This document shows positions 45,370 to 55,386 of a DNA stretch of 64,000 bases, one piece after another. The notes beneath the pieces were generated by a model. The model made no database searches and was not told the origin of the DNA. It worked only from the letters and a program-made list of their open reading frames with translations. The stretch lies in NCBI GenBank assembly GCA_010015745.1, contig ML978190.1:228538-292537 (forward strand), in the 5' to 3' direction. This DNA is from Setomelanomma holmii. Taxonomy: Eukaryota; Ascomycota; Dothideomycetes; Pleosporales; Phaeosphaeriaceae. Each line of letters begins with the position of its first letter. The first letter of the stretch is position 1. The translations under genes and the position numbers were made by a program.

Positions 45370-48300
45370 CTAGAAAATTTTGAGCAGAACTACACGACCA
45401 GAGGGAAGCCCTAGACAAGCTATATCCTCGCGTACTGCTGTTGTCCACGATCGATACTCAGACGGAAGCCAAAGGAAGCGTTCCTGGTTACGCAATATCC
45501 ACTGATCCTGCACTAGGATGTTGAGAGACTGCTTTCGTTGCCTGGAAGGTGATGGTGCAGCTGAGGGGAGCGACACAGGAATATCCCCTGCATTAGTGTG
45601 GAGGACCTGGCCATCTGACGAGAAGACGATATATGAAATGTACACAGAACAGCCGTCCAGCGTGCTGCGACACGACCCTGTTGCCGCCTCCCACAGCCGC
45701 ACTGTCTTGTCATAGGATGCTGACGCGACCAGCTGCCCGTCTGGTGAGAAGGCCACTGCCTCAACAACGTCAGAATGGCCCTCCAGCGTGCTGCGACACG
45801 TCCCTGTTGCTGCCTCCCACAGCCGCACTGTCTTGTCATAGGATGCTGACGCGACCAGCTGCCCATCTGGCGAGAAGGCCACCGCCTTGACAACGGAAGA
45901 ATGGCCCTCCAACATGCTGCAACACATCCCTGTTGCCGCCTCCCACAGCCGCACTGTGTTGTCATAGGATACCGACGCGACCAGCTGCCCGTCTGGTGAG
46001 AAGGCCACCGCATTGACAATGTCAGAATGGCCCTCCAGTGTGCTGCAACACGTCCCTGTTGCCGCCTCCCACAGCCGCACTGTGTTGTCGTCGGATGCTG
46101 ACGCGACCAGCTGCCCGTCTGGTGAGAAGGCCACCGCCTCGACAACGTCAGAATGGCCCTCCAGCGTGCTGCGACACGTCCCTGTTGCCGCCTCCCACAG
46201 CCGCACTGTGTTGTCATAGGATGCCGACGCGACCAGCTGCCCGTCTGGTGAGAAGGCCACCGCGTTGACAATGTCAGAATGGCCCTCCAGTGTGCTGCGA
46301 CACGTCCCTGTTGCCGCCTCCCACAGCCGCACTGTGTTGTCGTCGGATGCTGACGCGACCAGCTGCCTGTCTGGTGAGAAGGCCACCGCATTGACAACGT
46401 CAGAATGGCCCTCCAGCGTGCTGCGACAGGCATCCCAGTTTGCTTCTTCCATAGATAGTATCTTAACCCTCTCCGGCACTTGGTCCACAAAGGTCTGTCG
46501 GATCGCACTCGTCTCCGGCGCGAACACAAGTGCTGAGCAATATATCTGCAGTGGAGCATCTGCGAGTACAGATTGAAACCGTAGGACAAATCGCCTAGCG
46601 TCGTGAAGAAAGCTTGAAACTAAGCGTGCAGATGGCTGCGCTACACGTCAGTAGAGCACTAAGAAGGTGTTTTGTAAACATCTTACGCCTGCAAGTGCCT
46701 GAAGGCTGTCGAGTAAGTGAACACATCTGCTCGACTCTCTTATGAGACTCATAGCTTCGAGCCAGTGGAGAAGGTGCTCCTGCAGAAACAGGTGCGTCGT
46801 GTCTCCGTCCACGATATGTTGCTGACCCTGCTTGAGATGATCGACCCAGTAACGACACGCATATTGTAGATCAGGTGGCAGACTGCTAGCAACTGTCTGC
46901 TCATCGATCTCGCTCCTTAGCACTCCAGGGCCTGAGAGGCCGCATATGTCCGGATGAAGACCGCTAGATCCAGATATAAGCTCAAAGCAGCGAGAGGCAA
47001 GCTTCTGGTGTGTCCTCCTCTTATCCACCCAGAATGGGCTTTTTCCCTGGTTTTGAGAGCTGACGAGGAACTCACGAAAAGACAAGTGCAAAAGTCTAAC
47101 AGGCACGTTCTCGCTGTCAGGAACACTAAGAACAGAGTGCAAAGAGTCGAGTCGACACTTAATCTCCTCTTGTGGAACTTGAAGCAGGCGGGCAAGTGAG
47201 ACAGCAGAGAGAGGGCTTTCGAGCACAACAACACTGCCGACAACTTCTCGGAAAGCCTGAAGCCACGTCTCCTTCTCGTCTTCCTCCTGCTCACTAAGCA
47301 GCTGGTCGAGAACAGGGAGGTAGGTCCGATCTAGCTGCGAAAAGGTTGCTTTTTGATACTGCAGAACCTTGTTCAGAAAAGCTGTAGGACTGCTTCCTTT
47401 GCTGCCAACGTATCGACAAACGGTGGCAGCGTAGATAAACAGCGGCACAGCCAGCTCAACCAGCGCAAGAATCTGTTGTTGCGCTGGCCAGTCTGAGGCC
47501 AACATGCGTTCTTTTTGTATCACACCAAGCTCATGCTCTAGGAAGAGACGGATGTCGTGTTCGATCGTGCTCCTTGGTACGTCATGGAGGACAAGGTCTT
47601 GGTATGTGCCGTTTGGCATCTCCTTGAAGCCGAGGCGAATGTGGAGCTCTGGCCGGCTGGTTACCACGACCCGTAACGGCACCGGTTGGATGTCCTTTGT
47701 CCGAGCAAGCAGCTGAAGGATTGCTCGAATGTCTTGCTCTTGCTCACATTCGTCGAGCGCGTCTATCACGATCACACGCGCCGAGGCCTGTGAACGAGCC
47801 TGCTGTATCCCCAAGAGTGGCTGCAAGATCAGCTTTTCAAACTGGTCTTTCAGAGCTCTTTGGGAGATAGCCGGGTCATCGTCAAGCGTCTTCCTGATAC
47901 CGGCTAGCATGCCTGGCTCGTGCGCTGCTAGGTCGGTAGCGATAGTGGTAAAGAACCGCAAGGCATTGCCGCGCTCACCTTCGCCTTTCTTAAAGAAGAA
48001 GCTTGCTCCTAGTTGTCTGCGACTAGCAAACAACTGAGCGATTGTCCGCGCAATTGTAGACTTTCCCGTGCCAGCCATGCCGCTCAGCCAGAATATTGAT
48101 TTGCCATCCTTGTTGTTTGCCCATGTTGCGATCGCGTCGAGCAGCTTAGTGCGGGTGTTCGGTAGACATCGTGCATTGTGCTCCTCCGTATGTGAGTCGT
48201 ACGATGCTCCTTGGGCGACAGGTAGTTTAGCAAGATCTAGTTTCTGGTCTATGTTGAACACAACGACTCTGTGTAGTTAGTGAGAAGCTGCGTCTGCGCA

Positions 48301-48745
48301 CGACAGACCTGGGTACAGAAGCTTACGTCTGATCAACCTGCAGCGCCAAGCTGAAGGTCTGCTTATAGCCTTCTAAGTTCGAAACGATCTTGTCCACCTG
48401 CTTACTCGTGAACGGCCATTTGAGCGCACGTAAGCCCAATCGGGCCATATTCTTGCGTGTCTTCCCTGGGTCTAGCTTCAGCTTCAAGTCTTTCAGCTGC
48501 CCAAGACATTGTCTGAGCGAGTCGGACAGGCCCTGAGTGGTAGAGAGACGTGTCTTATCCTGGCTGTCGAGGAGCTGCTTGATCTTCTCCAAAATGTGGG
48601 TGATATCGCCAACCCTTCCCTGCACGCGCTCGATATCGTCCTTTGCGTCTTTGACGGCCATGGAGTACTGGAAGCAGAGCGAGGCGATCTTGGCAGACAT
48701 GTCGATTACAGCAATGACGCTTGCTGCGCCCGAAAGGCCGTCCAT
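45370..48745 (-). CDS. NACHT-WD40 STAND receptor (fungal NLR)
   Basis: Three exons: 48327-48745, 46687-48268, 45370-46635; introns of 58 and 51 nt with CTAAC/CTGAC branch-like sites; phases agree and give 1088 residues. Start MDGLSGAASVIAVIDMSAK opens a Helo-like N-terminal domain (about 140 residues), the putative death-inducing effector part. NACHT follows: Walker A GMAGTGKST, Walker B VIVIDALDECE, then SRPELHIRLGF and a conserved C-terminal segment (FREFLVSS, APLQIYCSALVFAPE). The C-terminus has six near-identical 42-residue WD40 repeats and a degenerate seventh (IVFSSDGQVL). Known relatives are the HET-E/HET-D receptors of Podospora. Likely cytosolic sensor for non-self or altered-self ligands. 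All parts look intact. It shares its element with a transposase. Confidence 0.9.
45673..46428 (-). repeat. WD40 tandem array, six 126-bp units
   Basis: Six 42-residue units (GHSDVVNAVAFSPDGQLVAS core, ending TVRLWEAATGT) differ mainly at a few sites: Asp/Asn before TV, Asp/Tyr in SDD/SYD, Asn/Glu/Lys after VV, Ile/Val. This is the high-internal-conservation type known for fungal NLR repeats, where variation is concentrated at ligand-facing positions. Confidence 0.95.
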
Positions 48746-49312
48746 GATGCGAGGTCTGTGACGGTGACCAAGTACACCGGTAGATCGCGGTTCGCGTCGT
48801 TGTAGGCTGGCCGAGCAGCGAGATAGCGCTCAGGCTGGGAGAAGCGCTGCAATCCATCCTCAGCTGCACAAGGCTGAGAAGGCAGGCACAGCTAAGCGCT
48901 GCAGCATTGCGGCGCGGGGTCCAGAAGGCTTCGGAAGAACGTCTTGCCGAGATTCGCTCGTCTCCTCTTTGTTGCGCTTAACTTAAAGTAAATTTGGAGC
49001 ACATCGCGAGACCACACTAATCACTGGGTTTGTTGCCTGCATCGCTGTTTGAGTACGTTGAGAAATCGTCATGCTGTGTATCTTCGCAGCATTCGAAGCC
49101 GTATCAGGCTTCAGTTTAGAATCCCCAAAGCTACATTGGCTTGGCTTGAGGTGTAGTGTCCGGACGATCTACAGCACGTCACGTGCCGGCTATTTTTGGA
49201 GCAAACCCCGCGCGTTTATCTGTTAACTGTTCTATTTTTAGAGTGACAGGGCGCGCTCTCGTTGCGTGAGCTTGCTCGTTACTTTCTCTTCGCTATCACC
49301 ACATCCGCGATC
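48746..49312. other. Head-to-head intergenic region of NLR and transposase
   Basis: No gene supported. A stretch TTTGTTGCGCTTA near 48968 recurs near 51187 after the transposase, and GTGTCCGGACG near 49156 could be an end of a smaller pogo element, but no inverted partner was found. Confidence 0.35.
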
Positions 49313-51170
49313 ATGGACCGAGCCAGCCGGGCACTGGCGGAAGCCTTTACTGCAGATTAACGTAGGTCATACCGTGCCGTTGCAGAGAAGAGCAATGTTC
49401 CTTGCTCTACTCTGCATAGCCGTAGACACGGAGGGGTGTCAAAAGAGACAAAGGCCCAGCGCCAGCAATACCTTACCCCAGAGGAAGAGAGAGCTCTTGT
49501 TGCCTTCCTGTTACTGATGTCTAGTCTCGGGCAACCTGTCCGGATCAAGTATATACCTACGCTAGCCTTCAGCATCGCACGTCGGCGGTCCACGACGAAT
49601 AAGCTGCTCAAGTTTCCAGGCAAGAACTGGGCTCGCGCCTTCGAGAAACGCCATCCTGAAGTCAAGGCGAGGAAAGTCAGGCCAATAGACTGGAATCGCC
49701 ACGAGAACAACATATATGATAAGGTCGTGGAGTGGTTTGAAGTGATTGATAAGGTACTACAGGATCTGGCTGTACTGCCAGAGAATGTCTACAACATGGA
49801 CGAGACGTGTAACCACGTGGCTGAAGTCACATGTTATCCTATTGTAGTAGGCACTGCCCTATGGGCAAGTGCACTTACCTCTGAGCCAAGAGCTCCTGGA
49901 ACATCATAATCACAACACGACAACAGACAGCAATACAATCGTTGATCACAGCCTCCGACCGACACTGCTCATGCAGTTACAAGACGGGAGTCATGCTGAG
50001 CAAGCTTGGCTCTGTCAAAGTTCTGGTAGGTAAGAACGATAGACGAGACTACAGAGGTGCCGGTATCAAGCGAACCATGGTAACTGCGGTTGAGTGCATA
50101 AGTGCTGAAGGAAGGGCGCTGCTACCTCTCATCATCTGGCCAGCTTCGACCCACCGAAGCAACTGGACTACGTACCCGACGCCTGGATGGCACCATGGAT
50201 TTTCTGAGAACGGATATAATGACTCTAAGATCTGCTTAGAGTGGCTTACGCGTGTTTTTGATCCCCAGACTAGAGAACTGGCTAACGGTAAACCGCGTGT
50301 GCTAATCTGCGACGGTTTTGGGACCCATGAGACGTTGGAGATCCTGGAATTTTGCTTTAGCAACAACATTATGCTGTGTCGCCTTGTCACACTTCACACA
50401 AGCTCCAGCCATGCGATGTTGGAGTGTTTGCGCCCTTGAAGACAGCCTATTGCGACAAGGTTGAACGACTGAATCGAGGGGGTATAGACACAATTGGCAA
50501 GGAGCACTTCACCTATCTATATGACCCTGCACGGAACAGAGCGTTCACGAAAGGGAATATCACGGCCGCCTGGGCCGCCTGTGGCCTGTTTCCATTCAAT
50601 CCACAGAGATTACTGCGGCATACACCAAAGCCGCCTGTAGACCTTACTGTTTCCACCCCTAGTGAGGCTGTATGCTCCTACCCTCAAGACGAAACACTAG
50701 TGACGCCCGCAAAGCCAGTGTCGCCAGTAATTGCAGAGGGTCTAACGTCGCTGCATGACTTGATCAACCAGGATACTTCTACGCTTGACGAAGTATGTAA
50801 ACTGCGCCTACAGAGACGGGTACAGAAGCTTGCAAGTGCCGCGAAAATCTTCTTTGCTAGACAAGCCTTACTTCAGGACCACAATCGACTTCTGTACAAG
50901 ATCAACAACAAAGCTAAGACCCGCCGTACGACTCGATCAGTCGTGCTTAGGAAGGGGAAAGCGAAGGTGATGAGCTACGAAGACCTTGAGGAGGCACGAG
51001 CTAAGCGCGCTGCTAAAGATAAAGGTACTGCCGAGAGAGGTAAAGCAAAACGTGGTCGTAAACGCAAGAGTGCTGAGCAAGTGCTGTGTGTGTCAGAGCC
51101 AGGTATTGAGGTGACACGGACAAGCGAGGTTCCAGAGCCGTGGAGAGCGCAGGTGGCTCGGATGTATTAG
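49313..51170 (+). pseudogene. Pogo/Fot-type DDE transposase, broken
   Basis: Starts MDRASRALAEAF and carries a psq/CENP-B-type HTH (TPEEERALVAFLLLMS; KFPGKNWARAFEKRHPEVKA). The DDE core has YNMDET, then LICDGFGTHE, then LQPCDVGVF, supplying the three acidic residues. The C-terminus is basic (KAKRGRKRKSAEQ). Lesions: TAA at about 49358-49360, a 174-bp solo-LTR insertion at 49808-49981 directly after MDET, and a 1-2 nt frameshift near 50375 just before HTSHKLQPCD. The enzyme is therefore dead, although most of its sequence is well preserved, suggesting fairly recent loss. It sits inside the inverted repeats that also hold the NACHT-WD40 gene. Confidence 0.9.
49808..49981. mobile_element. Solo LTR, 174 bp, with 5-bp target duplication
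   Basis: The insertion begins TGTAAC and ends GTTACA and is flanked by AGACG on both sides (49803-49807 and 49982-49986). TG...CA ends with a 5-bp duplication are the signature of an LTR retrotransposon long terminal repeat left after recombination. It splits the transposase frame between MDET and GVMLS, a join typical of pogo transposases. Confidence 0.9.
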
Positions 51171-51364
51171 AATAGGGCCAAAGTATATTTGTTGCGCTTA
51201 AAGAATGGTACTACTAAGCGGAAAGTCGCGTGATATGATATAGAAATATAGAGGCAGTTGCAGTTTCGCATATGTAAATCCAACTGTAAGCACTTGCTTC
51301 GATCACTGCTCTGATGTCGGATTATATAATGCCAAGCATGTACGAGAGAGGCGAAGCTTTGCAC

Positions 51365-51488
51365 AGATTTGCTAGCCACAGTAAGTAGATTACACTTAAG
51401 ATGATTACGTGAGACGTGCGGGGCCGCTTCCTGCTAGCCGAAGTCTTAAGTTGGGTGGCGATCCTGCATGAAAATGGGATTACAGCCA
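51365..51488 (-). repeat. Right inverted-repeat arm of the NACHT-WD40 element
   Basis: Inverted partner of 45081-45205; ATCCCATTTTCATGCAGGAT on the minus strand marks the best-conserved outer part. Confidence 0.75.
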
Positions 51489-51654
51489 ACACAAGGCTCG
51501 TCATGGCTTCATGGCTTACTACACGATACTAGTAGTCCTAATGCTAGATACAAACGCTTTATAAGTATAGTAGGCATTAAGACTGCTTAAACCAAGCTGC
51601 AGCGAAGAAACGCTGTTGTGCACGAAAAGGAGTCTGCTTGTAACTTTCGCTATG

Positions 51655-51678
51655 CAGCAGCAGCAGCAGCAGCAGCAG
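51655..51678. repeat. (CAG)8 microsatellite
   Basis: Eight perfect CAG units in non-coding DNA right of the NLR/transposase element. Confidence 0.95.
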
Positions 51679-51799
51679 CGTAATTTTTACTTAAAAAAAG
51701 CGAGATATGTTCATAAATAGCCTTTAAATAGAGCTGCTACAGGCTTACAGCAAACACCAACGTGTGCAAAGAAAGCGATATGCTGAAAGTCAAAGTACC

Positions 51800-51848
51800 C
51801 CTCATTTGTCCTAGCACGGAGGGTGTCCCACCACTCAGGGATGGACGT
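51800..51848 (-). repeat. Solitary terminus related to the NACHT-ankyrin element ends
   Basis: Read on the minus strand from 51848: ACGTCCATCCCTGAGTGG, then GGGACACCCTCCGTGC. This resembles the outer end of the NACHT-ankyrin element (ACGTCCGTCCCTGCGTGACG, then ACCCGCCGTAGC) and is also followed by TA (51849-51850). No inverted partner was found in the window. Confidence 0.6.
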
Positions 51849-51850
51849 TA

Positions 51851-53310
51851 GCATAGCGATAATAGCGAAGATTCGGGAAACACACCGAAATTCGAGCAGT
51901 TTTACTTACACCAGGTCGAGTACAATCGGCTAGTGTCGATAGATCAGTTGTTCTAAGCAGCACCATTAAAAGTGCAATTAGTATTTCGTGTACGCCTGGC
52001 GGGAAAGACCGCGAGTGGTCGGATACAACATAAAACATGTCGAATATGATCAACGTGCATCGCAGTGGAGTATATCAGGCACCTATATCCGAACCTGCAC
52101 AACGCTATTTAGGTCCTGATAGCGAATCAAAGCTCTAGTCTTTCCGTAAGAAAGGTCAGCTCGACGCAAGAAAACGCAAAGTGTAGTGGATGTGTGCGGA
52201 CGGTTCTTGGTTCAGCTCTAGTTCGAAAGCAGAGGACGGGAAGTCAGCAGCTGTCCCGCGAAGCAGAAAAATTCCTTGCTTCCGATCCCCGCGACCATTT
52301 TCAGTGGGGAATGGATATATTGCACTTTGACTTTTCGACCCTTGAAGCAGTTTGGGATTACTTTGAGAACGAAGATGTAACAGGCTAGCTTGGGATATGT
52401 GCGTAAGGCTTGGCTCTAGGTTCTAGTGTAATCCCCCGCCGGTTCGGTTGGGGTTAGGGCAGTGTTTCGAGTCCACTAAGACTACGTGTCTCATCTCTAC
52501 ATCTTTGTTTAGAGACTATGGTTAGGAAAGCTGTGAGCGTAAATTTGAGTATTGCAAAGCTCTGGGTCATTGAAAAGCTGATGGAGGCGTAACCAATATT
52601 CGAGCTTTTGTGACTAGTTCTGGCTGCAAATAGTGGCTCAATGACGAGATAGTCGTGGGGATCCAGGTTAACGAATTGGAGAGATTTGCATGTATTAGTT
52701 TCACTCGTAGGTCTTTCTCCTATCACCTGCGCCGATCCGAATGCCGATGAGCAAACAAAGGTGGCGTGAGTTCATTGCGCGAGATCTGTCGATGATGCGG
52801 TGTCACGATCGCTTGGAAGAGGCGGATTTTTGGGATGTCCCGGAATATATGGGCTGGGGACTGTGACGATTGGATGTGGTAGTCAGGGATACTCTTTATG
52901 AGACACGAAAGAAAGAAGTTTTGAGGTGCGAAAATCCTCTTGCATACGAGCTTCTTTATTGGACTTTAGTAGGACTTTAAGCAGATGTTTTGGGAGGCTC
53001 AGCCTGAATCATGAGTCATGTCGATCTGCTTACATGCAACTGTATTAGAACGAGTGGTCACTTAAGTAGAGGCGTTATTTTTGCGACCTATTGGACAAAT
53101 CAAACACGGGATCAAGTCGGTATCTGATAGTGCCGGTCTTGGTCCCGATTATTGATAAGATGCTGGGCCCCGCAGTCGAGGGCGGGGTCAAGCCCACATC
53201 TCAGCAGCATCTCCTCCATTCTAGCCTTTAGTGACTTGCACGTTGCCGCGAAGAAGCATCAGCGTCCCGAAAGATTTCGCAATCTACATGTATAGCCAGA
53301 GAGAACCGCG
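51851..53310. other. Intergenic; relic with repeated block
   Basis: No intact gene. The minus strand of 52454-52726 encodes a fragment (NLDPHDYLVIEPLF) that recurs in variant form near 56500; see the repeat entries. The rest shows nothing I can support. Confidence 0.4.
52631..52692 (-). repeat. Relic repeat A flanking the HET pseudogene
   Basis: Shares AGTGGCTCAATGACGAGA and ATCCAGGTTA with 56475-56535 in the same orientation. On the minus strand both encode NLDxHDxLVIEPLF-like peptides. Confidence 0.7.
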
Positions 53311-55386
53311 ATGGATCCCGAATATGACGACAAGCTCTGTCGGACGTGTAAGAAGGTCGATCTGGAGTGCTTTGTCAGTGGTCGGAGTCGCTACACGCAA
53401 CCAGGCCAGTATGATGAGTTCTGGGATCTTGCCAGGGTTTATCACGAGAAGAAGTGTCCACTTTGTCGACTCTTCGTCAAATGCCTTTGAAGGACGAACA
53501 GATAACAAAGGAAGACCTTGAGGGCCAGGGCAATATTTGTGGTAGATATACCCGACACGAACTCCAACTCTCGGTCTCTTTTACAAAAGGATGCGACAAG
53601 AGGTCTAGCCATAGCATTCAAGTATGTTCTGCAGAGCACGGGACCTCCTTGAAACAGATACAAGGAGTTCGGACAGTGGAATATGATCCTGGAGAACTCT
53701 CCTCATGGCTTAAGAATTGCGACGACACACACTTTGGATGTCGCAGTGACCGCGACAGCGCGAGAGCGTTACCTGAAGGATTCCGTCTCATCGATGTCCA
53801 AAGAGGCTGAATCGTCACAGCTAGCGCGAGTCCTTCCTATTGTGCACTGAGTTATGTTTGGGGCAATGCGACACAATTGGTGTTAACGTCGCAGAACGTC
53901 GAACGCCTCGAGGCAGAGATAAGTCTCTATAACAGCTCTTCCGTACCAAAGACAATTTTGGATGCCATGGATCTATGTCGGCGAATTGAACAGCCCTATC
54001 TTTGGGCGGATAGCTTATGCATTCTCAACGATGGCGACAATCAATATCGTCAAATCAACTCAATGGATGCTATTTACAACAGGGCAAATCTGACGATTAT
54101 TGCTGCATCGAGATGTGATGCAAACGCCGGTCTTGCGCTAATTCACATGTCCCGACATGTCGCAATGCATTCTGAGAAGGGAGGGAAGATTGAGGCTTTC
54201 TCTGCGCCAAGCCCTCAGATCGCATCCGAAGCAATTGCGCGATCAAGATTGGCAAGCAGGGGTTGGACTCTTCAAGAGTATTGTCTTTCAAGGAGAGTGG
54301 TTATATTGACGGAAGACTTCGCTTTTTTCCGTTGCCACGATGCTCTGCGCGTCGAGACTTTCGGCTTGCCATTCTTCCACCCATAGGTGTAGGTGAAGAC
54401 ACCAGATTGATATCTTCCGGTACCTCGACTCGAGCAGGAGGCGCCCTACCCCATTCTATACCCATCGAGCTTCTGGGGGCTTTTGAGTCACTATATCTAC
54501 AGACATCTTACGAAAGAAGAGGATTGCCTGAATGCTTTTCGTGGAATTCTACATCTGTTCGAAGATTAGATTCGGCCTCACCATTGGGGTCTGCCAGCAT
54601 TGGAATTTGGGTTGGCATTGCAGTGGGATGCGGGTGAAGTCAACGCAACCCGTCGGCGCAAAGAATTTCCTAGCTGGTCATGGACTGGTTGGCACTATGA
54701 CCAAATCAGAGACAACAATTATGTTGCTGATATCTTCTCTCCATTAACCCAGGGTCTCTCCGTTTCGACGTCCTACTATGTTGCCGAGGATGGCAGCATA
54801 GACTGCATCGACAACCAGAGTTTTGGACGAGTACGCAAATATTTTCAACGGCAGACCTCCTCCACAGATACGATACTGAATAATTTGGAGGATCATTTTG
54901 ATCCCTTGTCGCAATAGTGTAGCGTATCTCCAGCAGCATGCGAATAAGATCCGAATAATACTACCCGAGCGAATCTCTCACTGCATATTCTTCTGGACTA
55001 GTTATTCGCGAGTTCCTGTTTCCGGGAACTCCGTTTTGTGTGTATCAGGGCTGTCCAGATTCCATAACTATGAAGTTGGCTCTTTCAGAGTTTATATGCC
55101 TCTTCTCCCGGAGTGGCGTGAACACCAGCCCGATAATCTGGAGTGTATCGTAACAGCCATCTGTACCTTGAATGGCCTAGCCTTCGAGGCGGGTTGGTGT
55201 TTATCAATCCCAGTAGTCGAGCCATTGACTCGCGAAGGACCAGATATCTTTGCAAGAGTTCTAGCACCAAGATGGGATCTGCTTCCTGAAATTTGGAAAG
55301 ACTTTGCTCCAGAACGGCGATTTATCAGCTTGTCTGACGAGTGCGTCTATTGTTTTGTAGAGCGCTTAGCTAAAAGTATAGGTTAA
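53311..55386 (+). pseudogene. HET-domain protein, pseudogene
   Basis: Begins MDPEYDDKLCRTCKK with a CxxC/CPLC zinc-like N-terminus common in HET proteins. A frame change lies near 53480. The HET domain follows in one frame: GFRLIDVQ, then a TGA at 53808-53810, then YCALSYVWGN, YLWADSLCI, ANLTIIAASRCDANAG and SRGWTLQEY, which are the conserved HET blocks. More stops occur after 54384; the C-terminal part is split between frames (LTKEEDCLNAFRG; EFPSWSWTGWHYD, typical of HET tails) and ends at 55384. HET proteins drive heterokaryon-incompatibility cell death in fungi; this copy is inactivated. It lies between two copies of a short relic repeat. Confidence 0.85.

Larger units (their letters stand above)
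45081..51488. mobile_element. About 6.4-kb inverted-repeat element with NACHT-WD40 gene and pogo transposase
   Basis: DNA at about 45081-45205 matches the reverse complement of about 51365-51488 (shared GGCTGTAAT, CCCATTTTCATGCA, GATCGCCACCC, GACTTCGGCTAGC and TCTCACGTAATCATC). TA occurs at comparable positions on both sides (45088-45089; 51481-51482), but the exact termini are uncertain because GGCTG is shared outside it too. Enclosed are an intact NACHT-WD40 receptor (minus strand) and a broken pogo-family transposase (plus strand), head to head across about 570 bp. The simplest reading is a Tc1/pogo-like element that carries an NLR as cargo. Alternatively, a separate pogo copy inserted beside the NLR within an older element. 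Confidence 0.6.

Noticed and set aside
45513..46589. 358-residue second frame antisense/alternate to the WD40 array
   Set aside because: Alternate frame of the 126-bp repeats; composition (RWRAILTLS repeats) follows the WD40 DNA and has no start or splice support.
49150..49200. GTGTCCGGACG as the left end of a separate 2-kb pogo element
   Set aside because: No matching inverted end was found after the transposase; the inverted pair at 45.1 and 51.4 kb explains the region better, though nesting is not excluded.
51655..51678. (CAG)8 as a coding polyglutamine tract
   Set aside because: All surrounding frames are short and interrupted; it looks like a non-coding microsatellite.
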